From Obelidium mucronatum (lineage: Eukaryota > Chytridiomycota > Chytridiomycetes > Chytridiales > Chytriomycetaceae), in contig JAIVFH010000037.1 of the NCBI GenBank assembly GCA_025765595.1, forward strand, positions 1 to 64,000: DNA of 64,000 nt. Direction: 5' to 3'. Positions 44,130-55,300 of the stretch are shown here, piece by piece. The position numbers were made by a program, and so were the translations under genes. The notes below the pieces were generated by a model. It worked only from the letters and a program-made list of their open reading frames with translations. It was not told where the DNA came from and ran no database searches. Every line of letters begins with the position of its first letter. The stretch's first letter is position 1.

Positions 44130-45513
44130 TTATATCCGAAATGGAATACTACTGAAATTCATATCAAATTGCACATTTTTTCCCTTCCCGCCTTCTTTCC
44201 CCCTATGATCAAAGTCTAAATATTCAACCGATATTTCAACGGCCGCTGTACAGTGAGCGCATCTTGACGCGCGCGCAGGAATATGACTCAAGCAATATGA
44301 ACACTCTTTTAAATCGTGAAAGCTCTGATTCGGATCTTTTCCAAAGTATTCAGCTAAATTCTTGTGTCGTGGCTGGAATTCGGGGCTACCGCTCGCGTCA
44401 GAGGAATGAGTTTCTGTCTTAACAGCCACCGCTTGCATTTGATTATGGCTCGAAACCAAATGCGTTTGAACTCCAAAAAGAGGAAACTGATTCGGCAAAT
44501 TTAAAAACCCAGAGTCTGAAGCACTGCGACGGAGTCGATCTGTTGGGGGATGCGAAACCGTCAAATATGTTTCAGATCTTCTTTCTCCTTTCATAATACT
44601 GGGTGTTTGGATGGGACTCGGCGCCAGCCCCGGGGTTGATGATCTTGATTTGAATAACGTGCCATCCGATCCAGTACCCGGTCGCGTCGATGGATCCCGC
44701 TTCTTAAACAATGGCAACGCGTTTAAAGAAGCATTCGAGTTCTTGAGTCCAGTTTTAATATTCTTGAGTTGTTGCTTTGTCGATGTGATGAATGTCTTGA
44801 AGAATCTGATAACACTGAACAGCGAGAACGCGATAATCAGGAAGTTGAGCATTGTTTGAAAAAAGCTGCCCAGATTCCAAGTTACTGCTCCTACAGCTCG
44901 TGCATCCGCTGGGGTGTGGAAGTTGCAAAGGGTGGCGTTTTTGTTGCAGATTTCGTCACTTGGCTTTTTAAGGACCACGTAAAAGTTTTCGAACTGCGTT
45001 CCAATTGCGAGACCAATAAAGGGAGAGAGTAAATCGCTCACGAGACTGTTGATGACTGTGGTGAAGGCAGTTCCGATGACCTTGTTGAGAATAAAAGGGT
45101 CTCGGCCCGTTCAGCAACAAATCAAATAAAAAGGGCAGTACGCTCACCATTCCGATCGCGTACTGCAATATCCTCCCGTCTCCCATAAATAATCCAAACT
45201 CTTTGCTGATATGCTTGATGGATTTTGTTGTTCGTTTGACACTTGACTTGACAGATTCCCCAGCCCTTCGTGCAACTGTCCGGTGCTTCCACTCTTTCTC
45301 CATAGTTCCGGTTTCGATGTCTTTACTATTTTGCTTTGATCGCGACCACCATTTGCTGTTTCGATTCGATACATCCTCGTTATTTCCATCATTTAATTTA
45401 ACTTGATGCCCAACAATAGTGTCATTTGACCGAAACAACTGTTCACTACTCTCTCCCTCGGTTAAATCTGCTGTTTTCACTGTTTCCCGGTTCGCAGAGT
45501 TTGGGAATGACAT
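44130..45513 (-). CDS. MscL-type large-conductance mechanosensitive channel
   Basis: Two exons, complement(45148..45513) and complement(44130..45080), give 438 aa. After a basic N-terminal extension of about 100 aa, the MscL core appears: an amphipathic start (EFGLFMGD), TM1 (AIGMVIGTAFTTVINSLVSDLLSPFIG, interrupted by the intron after AIGM), a periplasmic-type loop with two Cys, and TM2 (FFQTMLNFLIIAFSLFSVIRFF). A long tail follows with SYCLSHIPARASRCAHC, a double CxxC motif I associate with some bacterial MscL C-termini. In bacteria the channel releases solutes under membrane tension. The extra N- and C-terminal extensions are much longer than the about 140-aa bacterial core. Bacterial ancestry is inferred. 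Confidence 0.82.
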
Positions 45514-45713
45514 TTTCGTCTGATCGTGATGATTCGCGGCACAGTACTTTTAATAGATAGAGCTGTTTTGATGAATACGTAAATCTCAGAACTATTGGGA
45601 GGAAAGGTGTAAAGAGAAAAGAGCTGATTCCTGTGAAAATCTTCCTCGCCCCTTTCAACAAACCTCGTTTTTCTTCTCACAGCTCGAAAAGTGTTGCTTT
45701 CGAAAGAAACTGT

Positions 45714-46465
45714 ATGGCTGCAAACGCAAAAGCTCCACGCGTTAGAAACGCGGTTCACGATGCCGCCATTTGGTCAGTAATAAGTTCTGCGAACTTGAAG
45801 AGGGGGCTCAGATGTTTTTGACCGCGTTTTGACCTGACAAACGCAAACGCAGGAGGCAAACGGTGCACTATGAGTTAACGACGGCTCAGAATTGGGAACG
45901 GTATTGGGGCTTTATGAAGGATGCCATGATTGTAAGTTCTTAGGGTTGGAAAGGCCATTGTTCACTATCCTCTTCCTTCATTTCAATTGAATCTTGCCCC
46001 CCAAAACAACAGGAAAACGAAGAAGCAATCAAAAGAGGCAGACTCGCGAAAGGATCGAAAACACAGGTCCTTCCACCAATCAAGAAAGCCAGCCAACCAG
46101 ACCAGAAAGGAAACGATAAAGTACAGCCACAGTTCACTTCTGGACTTCCATCAAAGCTCCCCCCAGGAATCGTTCAGGAAAACGATCATCCGATTGTGGG
46201 TGACTTTTTGACAACCTACAGAATCCCTGAAATCATCAGAACGAGACTTCCTGCGCAAAAATACCGCGTTCCATGTACGACAAGTTCGGAAGTTGGCTGG
46301 ATATGGGGACACGCGCAAGATCCAAGCGTTCCATTTGACGGAGACACTGTTTCTGGCGTCAAGAAGAACACAAAGTTTCATACACTGGAACGATTTCCCC
46401 GTGAAGCATACGGAAAAGGAGATGTTCTTAAATGGTGGGGAGGTACGCGAGAAAGTATGCCGTGA
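45714..46465 (+). CDS. Probable axonemal microtubule-associated protein (C20orf85/CIMIP1-like)
   Basis: Three exons (45714-45772, 45853-45931, 46013-46465) give 196 aa. The N-terminal pattern AIWRQTVHYELTTAQNWER then YWGFM resembles the W..QNW..NWGFL motif of C20orf85-type ciliary proteins. The C-terminal block SSEVGWIWG, then LERFPREAYGKGDVLKWWGG, looks conserved. Such proteins sit on or inside doublet microtubules of motile cilia. The assignment is by motif memory only and could be wrong, but small basic Trp-rich proteins of this kind are typical of flagellates. No signal peptide or membrane helix. Confidence 0.55.
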
Positions 46466-46521
46466 GGGGTTTTTACAGGCTCTCTTTTTTTTTTTTTTTT
46501 GCAAGTAACTTGGATAAAAGT

Positions 46522-47525
46522 TTAAACTATTGAAGCCGCTTTACTAATGCTTCGATTCGACTCATTCATTGACGCTGATTTAATCTTTTTGCTCTCCTTT
46601 CGTGTCAATATCGACGAGTTCCCCTTTCCTCCTTGTGACATTAAATCGCGATTCAAGTGGAGGACAATCAAGGGCGTTACAATCCCATCCAACGCGTTTA
46701 AACAGTTCTCAACCACATCCAAAGCAACAGGTTCCTGCCAATACGGGTCAAAGAACGCGTAAACGACAGTAATTGGTTTTATAGAATAGCAGACAAGGAA
46801 CGCAACCATCATGAGGATGCAATTGACAACCACTCTCTTCATGGTTGCATTTGCTTTATTTTGAATTGCTGTGGCGCTTGTCTGCATGGACGTCAATTGG
46901 GCCGCACAGTGTTGATAAGTTTGGTAATACAAATAGGTTATGCCACCAAAACATGCCATTAGGTACTGCATAATAAATACAATGCAGACATTTCTCTGAT
47001 ACTGATCTCCAGGAATTTTATATGTGAAAGCTTCCTGTCCAAAATTGGGGGAGGGGGGGAAGGTTTGAGCACACAAATTTTTTCTCTATCAATCGATCTT
47101 TCTTTTACATGTGACGCATAAGCCCATATCATCACAGATACTGTTACCGCCGCGTGAGCAAACGCCGTAAATAAATAAATTCTTGGCAAGGCCGTTTCGT
47201 GACAAATTATCCAATATCGCTCCAAGGCAATCCACAAATTCGCACCACCATTCAAAACACCCAGCGAATACTGACACGCGCCAAATAGCTGCTTTGGCAG
47301 CGAAGTACTTTGAAACCATTGAGAATAAAAGGCGAGCCCCACGTTTGCAGCTATCGAGACGATCGAAGAGAGCAACAAGAAAATCAGCAACAACAGAACA
47401 AGACGTCCCAAGTCAGAGTTGATGAAACGCGTCTTGTTTGTCGAAATTATTAAATTGATCATGGATCCTGTGCATATTCCACCAAGGAGCCATATTATTA
47501 GAGCGGGGAGCTTTGTTGCGTCCAT
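46522..47525 (-). CDS. Rhodopsin-type 7TM receptor (GPCR), paralog 1
   Basis: Two exons, complement(47109..47525) and complement(46522..47034), give 309 aa with seven hydrophobic helices. The third helix ends in ALERYWIIC, an E/DRY-like motif, and the seventh reads GIVTPLIVLHLNRDL in place of NPxxY. TM1 is LIIWLLGGICTGSMINLII. There is no lysine at the retinal site in TM7, so this is not an opsin. The class-A-like architecture implies G-protein signalling; ligand unknown. The intron lies after TM4, in the second extracellular loop. Its paralog at 47625-48524 has no intron. The Lys/Ser-rich tail could be phosphorylated. Confidence 0.75.
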
Positions 47526-47624
47526 TCAATAAAATATACTTCTTTTTTGGCAATTCTTTTTATTATTATCTCATCAAGGAAAAAAAAAGACGGCATCATG
47601 ACACAGAAACATCTTCATTTCTCG

Positions 47625-48524
47625 TCACCCCTTTGACTTCTGCGATAACCGCGTCGACATTCCTGACCCCCCTCCTTCCGTCCCACCACCACCACTCTTC
47701 CCCAAATCGCGATTCAAATGCCATATAATCAAAGGCGTAACAATCCCATCCATCGCAACCAAACAAAGACTCACGACCTCCAACAAAACCGGCTCCTCCC
47801 ACTCAGGCGTGAAAAACAAAAACACGGTCGTCACTGGAAACAACCCATAACACCCTACAAACGTAGCCACCATCAACACACAATTCGTAATCACTCTCTT
47901 TCTCAACGCGAATTCCTCGGTTCTCAGGGTCATGATGCCGGAAAGGGTCTGCACGCTTTGGTGTACTGCGTGGAAACACTGCAAGTACATTACAGTGATC
48001 CCAACAAACGAGACAACCATGTATTGAACAACGAAACCAAGGCACACGTTCTGGTGTAACGCGTCGCCGGGGAGTTTGAATGATTTAGGTGGGGTTGAAA
48101 CAAAGGCCCAGATCATGACGGTTACTGTGACGAGCATGTGGATTGTTGCGGCACACACGTATTCCCATGGGAGTTTTTTGAGGCCTTTGCAAATTAGCCA
48201 GTATCGTTCCATTGCAATCAGCAGGTTTATGAAGGAGACGGCGACTCCCATTGTGTATAAAAACGCGCCAAAGAGTTGGTTCGGCCAGGTTGTTTCAGAG
48301 AACCATTGAGGGTGGAGTAGTTGACTTGTGTTACCGGCAATCATTCCAGTGTTGAAGATCACTAAGCAGAGCAGTGTAGTGATTGCCAGTCGACCCAGAC
48401 TTGATTGAAGGAATCTACCCCCACGCCATATCAGCACCAGACTGACATATCCGGAGCAGAGTAATCCGATCATGAATAAAACGACTACTGGAATCTTGGA
48501 ATAATCTATGCCACCGATCGTCAT
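47625..48524 (-). CDS. Rhodopsin-type 7TM receptor (GPCR), paralog 2
   Basis: 299 aa, one exon, seven helices. Shared landmarks with paralog 1: PNQLFGAFLYTMGV, LIAMERYWLIC (E/DRY), PGDALHQNVCLGFVVQYM, and DGIVTPLIIWHLNRDL in TM7. The C-terminal tail is Gly-rich (GGGGTEGGGSG). The gene lies head-to-tail with paralog 1 with about 100 bp between them, so a tandem duplication is clear. Loss or gain of the intron distinguishes the two. No lysine for retinal binding. Ligand unknown. Confidence 0.75.
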   Translation of the reverse strand: MTIGGIDYSKIPVVVLFMIGLLCSGYVSLVLIWRGGRFLQSSLGRLAITTLLCLVIFNTGMIAGNTSQLLHPQWFSETTWPNQLFGAFLYTMGVAVSFINLLIAMERYWLICKGLKKLPWEYVCAATIHMLVTVTVMIWAFVSTPPKSFKLPGDALHQNVCLGFVVQYMVVSFVGITVMYLQCFHAVHQSVQTLSGIMTLRTEEFALRKRVITNCVLMVATFVGCYGLFPVTTVFLFFTPEWEEPVLLEVVSLCLVAMDGIVTPLIIWHLNRDLGKSGGGGTEGGGSGMSTRLSQKSKG

Positions 48525-49028
48525 TTATCCTGTGGACTGAAAAATTACACAAAAAAAAACAAGAGAAACAAGAGGAAAAAAGAAAGTGTCAAAGTCGTGT
48601 TGTAGAAGCAAAACGAATGACTTTTTCACCGTCGAAAGCGGACTCGAAAGCTGATCCCACGTCTTATCCCACCCGTTTCTGTTTCTCATTCGCTTCACAA
48701 CCATCACTACCACCATCAAAACAACAAAGACTCACAACCTCCAACAAAACCGGTGACTTTTTCCGACTCGGGCGTGAAAAAAAAATGCATAGTCGTCACT
48801 GGAAAGAAACCCATAACGCCAATCACCAAACAAACAAATTCGGAATCGCCTTCTGTTTTTCAACGATTTTTGAATATTCCATCTCGCCAACAAATATTCT
48901 TTTTTTTTAGAGTTAAAAAAATGTCACTTGATTGATGCTATGGACCAAAAAAAAAAAACACAAAAAAAACGTAAGGAAAACAAATAAAGATAAAAAGTCA
49001 TGCTATGGCAAGCAAGCAGCAATGGCAA
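48525..49028 (-). pseudogene. Mosaic of gene fragments from both neighbours
   Basis: Bases about 48617-48690 repeat the 3' end of the gene at 49029-52554 (WDKTWDQLSSPLSTVKK versus WDKTWDRLSSRLSTAKK) with the stop lost. Bases about 48715-48835 repeat part of the GPCR gene (compare 47757-47890). Both keep the orientation of their sources. The rest is A-rich spacer. This looks like debris left by tandem duplication and deletion; no intact product is possible. Confidence 0.7.
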
Positions 49029-52000
49029 TCACTTTTTCGCAGTCGAAAGCCGACTCGAAAGCCGATCCCAAGTCTTATCCCACGCCTGTTTCTGCTTCTC
49101 AACCGCATCCCCACCATCTGTAATCGTTGAAACAGGCCCAATCGTTTTCCGATGCTCTGCCGCCATCTCTTCAGTAATCACAGGGGCAGCAGGCGCAGCT
49201 GCCATCTTTGCTTGCACAGCCGACACAATCTCCTTGGATTTGGTTTGCAAGACTTGTACCCCAACGTTCAAGTTTTCTGATACTTTGGCAGCGCCTTCAG
49301 CGACTTGCGTTCCCAGTTTTTGCGCCCCCGTACTGGCTTGCTCTACGTATGGGTTGCTTGAAATCGCGGTTCCAAGTCTTGTTGCCTCTGTACTCGCTTT
49401 TTCAACATATGTCGAAGAAGCGATCGCTGAGCCAAGTTTCGATGCTCCCGCACTTGCTTTTTCGACATATGTTGATGCGGCAATCGCGGTCCCGAGATCC
49501 CTAGCGCTAGAACTCAAGCGTTGTGCTCCGGTACTCAGGTTTTCAATTACTTTAGAGTTTGCAATGTTGGTGCTGATTTGCGCCGTGTTGGAGCTGATGG
49601 AGGTTCCCAATTGTGCCGTGTTGGTGCTCAGGGATTTGAGGGTCTGGGACGTGGAGATGGCGGTTCCCAGTTCTTGGGTTTTCGCGTTGATGGTTGACAG
49701 TACACTGGCAATGCGTCCTGGTTCTTGGCTCGCGCTGCGACCGCTGATTACTTCGGGAGCGAGTGAGGATTTCGCCAGAGTTTGATCAGCCAGTGTGAGT
49801 TCTCGCGCCCAGATACCAAATTGAGTGTGTGCTGGAACAGTGAGATTGGCTGCATCTTCAACGAGGTTCACAACAGCCCAATAGAACTTGGTTTCCGGGG
49901 ATGCAACTACCGAATCTTCCACAACTTCTTCCGTAGTGTCTGTAATCACTTGCTTCCAAGCCGCATTGTCCACAACATTCGACCTCAACACTTTGATCCA
50001 CTCCTTCAACACTGCAGGTTTCGCAACGGCTTCTTTCCACGGGTTCGGAGCCGCGTTTTCTTCGCCTTCAGCTGGTTCAGGGACTTGTCGTGGCCCAGCA
50101 GCACCCAACACAATCTTCTCAACCTTCTCCATGACATGGATAAACCGAGACGCAACATCATTATACCCCTTCTCAGGCACTCTCATACACTCGTTTACAA
50201 ACTTCCACAATCGTTGCCTTAAAGACAACAACATCTGATCCATCCAACGCCTTCAAAAACAGGGATAACGCTTTATCAGCCTCCTTCTCTCCAAACCAAC
50301 GCCGCGCTGGATCATCATCGTTGCTTGAGGCTCTTCGGACAGTTAAATCATGCAACAGAATCGACAAGACTTGTTGCGCCGCAGCACTGGATTTCCACGC
50401 AGGTGTGCTGGTATACCGCGTTACAAGGTAGTTCCAGAAACTCCACGGTAAAGATCCCGTGAGAGCTCCGACACGGGTTAATAGTTGTGGTCCGACGGGC
50501 GCATATGCGCTCATCAGGTCCATCAAATCGTCGGCGGCAGCAGGAGCTGCTGTCACTGGTTTCACCTTGGCTTCAGCGCTAGTGTACATTTCGTAATCAG
50601 GAATCGTGAAATGAGCCAGGAAGTGCATCTGGAGAGATTTGAAACGCTTCGACAAGGACGTCTACTTTGTTGAGTGTGGCTCCGGGGTTGCTGTTGTTGG
50701 ACTAGAGTGGATGGAGACACGAGGCTTGCAATCAAGTCCTCGCCAATCGTTTTGAGTGTTTCCAGCGGAGTGGATGTGTATTCGCAGATTCGTTGAATAG
50801 AGTGTCTTGAGGCGTGGGCGGAGAGGAAGCGGCGGAGTGGGACCACTGGAATTGGGAGAGGCAGTTTCGCGAGTGTTTGGCGCATATGCAGTTCTTCGGC
50901 TGCAGTTAATGGAGCGTGGCGTCTGGGCGGTTGCTGAACTTTGGAGTCAATCAAGATCTGTTTGATTTAAAACCAAGAGTAAGAAGTCAAGTATTTGAAG
51001 GTTAAACAACTTAATAGCTTACCCAATAGTACAACTCGTTCTCTACAACATCGCCTTCAATACCAGCACTCTTGGCCAATAATCTTCCCAGCCTTTCATC
51101 ATGATGCAAGATTTCACTCAGGATCCAGGATCCTTCCTCCACATTGGAAGCATCCAAAGCAACGCCATTCCTCAAAAACGTCTTTAACGGACCAAGAATA
51201 CTTCCAAGAACAAACTCAGGAACGAATCCGTGTTTTTGGATCAGAACCCAAATACTCTCACAGATTCTGCGCCATGCTTCCTGATTTCTGTGGACCGCAT
51301 ATCCAACAGACGCAGAGGGCCTAGTGTTTGACGATTGAGATTTTCCGTCGTCGCTGGCGTTTTCAGGGGTTGGAATCAAGGCAACTTCCTTCGGAGCATC
51401 TGTGGTCAAGAAACTCTTGACATCGAGACCGTACTTGATCAAAAACGTAAACATTGCAGTATCGTCAAAAGGCCATTCTCCGGCAGGCGAAGCTAGACCG
51501 ACAACTTGGGTTATATTTGCCGTCCAGTGAAGTTCTTCGGGCAAGAGGGAAATGCGTTCACTGTAGGCCAGAGGCGCATTTGAAGAGAAAAATACTTTTC
51601 CATAGATATCTTCGCCGACTTCGATAATGTAATCGCGGACACCAGGTTTGAGGAACGCCGAGTTTGTGCTTTGAACTGCCTCTGGATGTGGCACATGTGG
51701 TATTTCGGCATAGGATGGAAGAGGAACCAATGCAATGGATGTTTTGTTGTTTTCTTCATCGGCGTCTTCGGCATCGTCAGCATAGTCGTTCAGGACTGTG
51801 TTGGTGTCGTTGTTTGGAGCATTCTGATCATCCTCGACTTCCGACATTTGCAGATCGTGGATGTCCCGCTTTGACGCTGATGCTTTTGATTTGTCAATAA
51901 GTGCCCTTGTCTCTGACTTTGAGGCGTCTGTTTGATGTTACGAAGTTTTAGATTAGTGCAAGCTGAGTTGAGTTCAAGCAAGACGCACTCGTCAGCCGCT

Positions 52001-52554
52001 GGGCCTCCAGCTCCATGGCGCGCCACTCGAGCTGGCGCTTCACGTCCTTCTGGTACTTGAAGTGGGCGTCGAGCGCCTTTGCGTAGCGCTGGTGGGCGCG
52101 CTTTTCCCTGACGAGCAGCAGCACCAGCGCGCGCGGCAGCGAAGCGCCCGCGGCGACAAGCGCGTCGACTACGGCGGCCGTCAGAAGCCGCGGCTGCTGC
52201 GCGTAGAGCGCGGCCAGGGCGGTGCGGGCGCCGAAGCTGTTTGGTGTTTCGTTTGGTTCGATAAGTAAGGGGAACGTGTGTTTCAGCTAGGCCAGCGGCG
52301 CAAAGTCCGAAGAAAACAACGCACCGCGCAACCGCCCACTGCGCCTTCGTCTTTGCCGCCGCCGTCGCCGCAAAGCAGCCGTGGCACACGCGCGCGAGCA
52401 CTGCCACGTCTGCGAACGAGAGAAGCGACGCCCCGCCGGTGCTGCCGAGCACAATGGTCCACAGCTCGCTGGTGGCGGCTGCACTGATGGCGCCATCGCC
52501 GTCTGCTTGGCTTCGCTGTTGTTGTTGCTGGAGTGCTTGCTTTTTGGGCGCCAT
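49029..52554 (-). CDS. Large uncharacterised protein with amphipathic C-terminal repeats
   Basis: Four exons, complement of (52325..52554, 51989..52236, 51023..51927, 49029..50957). I do not recognise a family. The first about 160 residues are encoded by very GC-rich DNA (Gln run, then an Ala/Leu helical domain, VREKRAHQRYAKALDAHF). Then come an acidic patch, a globular middle, and about 200 C-terminal residues of degenerate 17-aa units such as LGTAISSNPYVEQASTGAQK and LGSAIASSTYVEKASTEAT. These resemble lipid-droplet or senescence-type amphipathic repeats. Exon 4 needs three +1 corrections (near 50688, 50594 and 50175); together they restore the starting frame exactly. Confidence 0.6.
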
Positions 52555-52743
52555 GATTTCGGCTCCTGTTTTTTGTTTTTGTTTTTCTTTTTGTCAGAGA
52601 CCCCGCTGGCCGCTCCGTCTTTCTTTTTATCTTCTTTGATTAATTAATTCTTCTTGCTTTCATCTTCTTTATATAATTATTATCATCGTCAATCAAGTCC
52701 GCTATTTTATTTTATTTTTTATTTTTATACTTCCAGAAAACAC

Positions 52744-55279
52744 ATGTTTCGAGCACATATCCTTCACCAGAAACTATCATCACACGCTTGTTTTACAACT
52801 GCAACTGCCCCATCAAATGCTTCATTTTCACAACGGCTAAAGAGACCGTCCATGCCGCGATTTCCAAAGATGAAGAAACCCACGAGGTCTGCCGTTTGAC
52901 GTTTTTCATAGCAAACAGCCTCCCTGACTCAATTGCGATCCGATTCGCGGACTTTTTTTTGGCGTATAGGAGAACGATATCGATATCGGCTCTCGTTTTT
53001 GCTTCTTCTGCTTTTGTTTTGGGCTCTGTGTATCATGAGGAACTTGAGTGGGGCTTGACGGCTGCCACAAGAGCTGGAAGGATTCTCAATGCAAGTGTTT
53101 TGATTGGCGCAGACTATAAATGGTCTCTGAGAAGGAGTGTTGTGGTAAATGAGAAGACTGACGTGTCCTTCGCCGAAGGCGATGTCTACCGCCGAAGGCG
53201 GTTATTCTACCGCCGCAGGCGGTGTGTCGTTTGCTTGCCGCCATAGGCGGCGACTTACCACCCTAGGCGGTGTATTGTTCTTCCGCCTACTGTTCGCCGC
53301 CGTAGGCGGCATTCCTTGATTTCCTTCAACAGATCGAATTAGTAATGAATACATTACAGAATCAACTCAAACAACAAGATGATTTAGACAATGGAGAACG
53401 AGTGGATGAATTATGGAGTCTTGTACATCGTCGATCAGCTCAAAGGATGCTCAAAGTGTTTGAAGAGAATGGCGGCGTCTACATTAAACTTGGACAACAT
53501 CTGAACGCCTTGGTCTATCTACTGGTAATCCTATTCATTCACTCATTAATTAGTTCCTTACTAATTCTCAATCAGCCTTTCGAGTACACTGACACATTCA
53601 AAGTTTTACAAGATCAATGTCCACCCACACCAATGAAAGATGTCAAACAACTCATAAAGGATGAAACTGGAAGAGATCTCGAAGATCTTTTTACAAACTT
53701 TCAAGAGGATCCAATTGGTGTCGCGTCATTGGGTAAAGAAGAAGAAAAAAAATAATTAAGACAATACAGATGAGGACACAGAAACTAACTGACCCCCCCT
53801 CCCATCATTTTCTCCTCCAGCACAAGTACACAAGGCAACCCTCAAATCAACCAACGCTCCAATCGCCATCAAAATCCAACACCCCCATCTCCAAGCCCAC
53901 GCCCCCATAGACACAGCCCTCTGCATGTACGTTGTCCGCGCCATCAAAAGAGTCTTCCCCGAATTCGAACTCTTCTGGCTCGCCGACGAAATGGCCGTCA
54001 GCCTCCCCCAAGAACTCGACTTTACAATGGAAGCCAACAACCTAACAACAGTGCGCACAAACTTTCGCGGCGACACCGTCTTTTTTGTACCCAACGTATA
54101 CTGGAGCACCCGCCGCATCCTTGTGGAAGAATTCGTTGAAGGCGTCAAAGTCGACAACCTACCCGGCCTCCACCACATCAACGTGGATCCATTAGACGTT
54201 TCCGAAGTTCTTTCACGCGTGTTTTCGAAAATGCTGTTTTGGGATGGTTTCGTGCATTGTGATCCGCATCCCGGGAATATCTTGATTCGGCCCAGGGTCA
54301 AACCGTGGTATCAGATTCCTGTTTTGGATAAATGGGTCTTGGGAATGAATCCGTATAATTTTGAGCTGGTTTTGTTGGATCATGGGTTGTATCGCTCGCT
54401 TTCGTCGAAATTGAGGTTGGATTTTTGTCATTTGTGGACTTCGTTGATTCGGTTTGATGAAGCGGCCATCAAGAAGTATACCAGGCGGATTTTTCAGACT
54501 CCTTCGTTGACTCATCCGGGAGGTAGTGGGGGTGACAGTAGTGATGATGGTGCTGGTGGTGCTGAATCGGGCGATAGTTTGATGACTCGGCTGGAGAGCA
54601 TTGATCCAAGTATTGATCCGCACCGGTTGTTTGCATCCATGCTGACTGGTCGTCCTTGGCATGTAATTTCACGAGCCCAAAAAGATGCTGACGAAATAGG
54701 AGAGAAATTAACAGGTGAAGTTTTATTTTCGTGCTCTTATGAAACGTCATTGCCAACAAAAAAAAGAACTCGATTTAATAATTGACAGATCAAGCGGTAT
54801 CCACAATCTCTGTTGACATTACTGGTGGCTCAAGTGGCGGTCTTATCAGTCTTCGCTCCAACGATGAGAAAACCACAATCAAGAACAAGTTTTCCAAACG
54901 AAAGTTTCTGAGTGCGTTGACCAAGATTATGGCGGTATTACCTCGTGAAGTTCTTTTGATCATCAAAACCAACGATATTTTGAGAAGCGTTGATCGTCAA
55001 CTGGGTGTCGCTGGTGGGACATTCTTGAATTCTGGTAGTAACAGCAGTACTGGAGATTCGGAGGGTGAAGAAGAAGGAGATTGTTTGAGTCATGATCGAC
55101 AAGAGGTTGTTGGAAACCGGATGGTCAGGCGGTTTGGGTGGATGGTGTATTATTGCAGCGTAGCAATTCGAAATGAAAGAATGCGTGAAGCGCAGAGTCT
55201 ACGAGCGATTGCAGACGCGTGGATAGATTCTTTGGGGATCTTAATACGTCTCGTCGCGTTGGAGACCTTAACGAAATAA
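52744..55279 (+). CDS. UbiB/ABC1-family atypical kinase, ADCK1-like
   Basis: Six exons (52744-52886, 52970-53144, 53333-53524, 53576-53732, 53821-54714, 54789-55279) give 683 aa. A mitochondrial-type N-terminus and one hydrophobic stretch (ISALVFASSAFVLGSVY) precede the UbiB core. Motifs: KxGQ as YIKLGQHLNAL, Ala-rich loop ASLAQVHKA, catalytic Lys in IAIKIQHP, EFVEGV, catalytic HCDPHPGNIL and metal-binding LLDHGLY. The ADCK1/Mcp2 subgroup (GQHLNAL rather than GQ.LS.. of COQ8) supports mitochondrial membrane and lipid homeostasis rather than CoQ synthesis. A long Gly/Asp insert lies at about residue 460. Intron 2 (53145-53332) is filled with GC palindromes. Confidence 0.9.
53163..53312. repeat. 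Cluster of GC-rich mini-palindromes in an intron
   Basis: Six short palindromes of the form CCGCCnnAGGCGG (CGCCGAAGGCG, CCGCCGAAGGCGG, CCGCCGCAGGCGG, GCCGCCATAGGCGGC, CACCCTAGGCGGTG, GCCGCCGTAGGCGGC) lie 8-20 bp apart within ADCK1 intron 2. The stems vary by compensating changes and the loop stays GAA, GCA, ATA or GTA. Related singles occur at 18299-18332 and 20918-20931. Confidence 0.88.
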
Positions 55280-55300
55280 ACAAGGCGCTGACTCTTTTTT

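Noticed and set aside
46522..48524. The two 7TM proteins as opsins
   Set aside because: No lysine is present at the retinal-binding position of TM7 in either protein.
50590..50600. Antizyme-like programmed +1 frameshift at TCC-TGA-T
   Set aside because: The site resembles the classic recoding signal, but most of the other +1 breaks have no stop codon or shared motif, so assembly insertion explains the whole set better. Kept only as a test to run.
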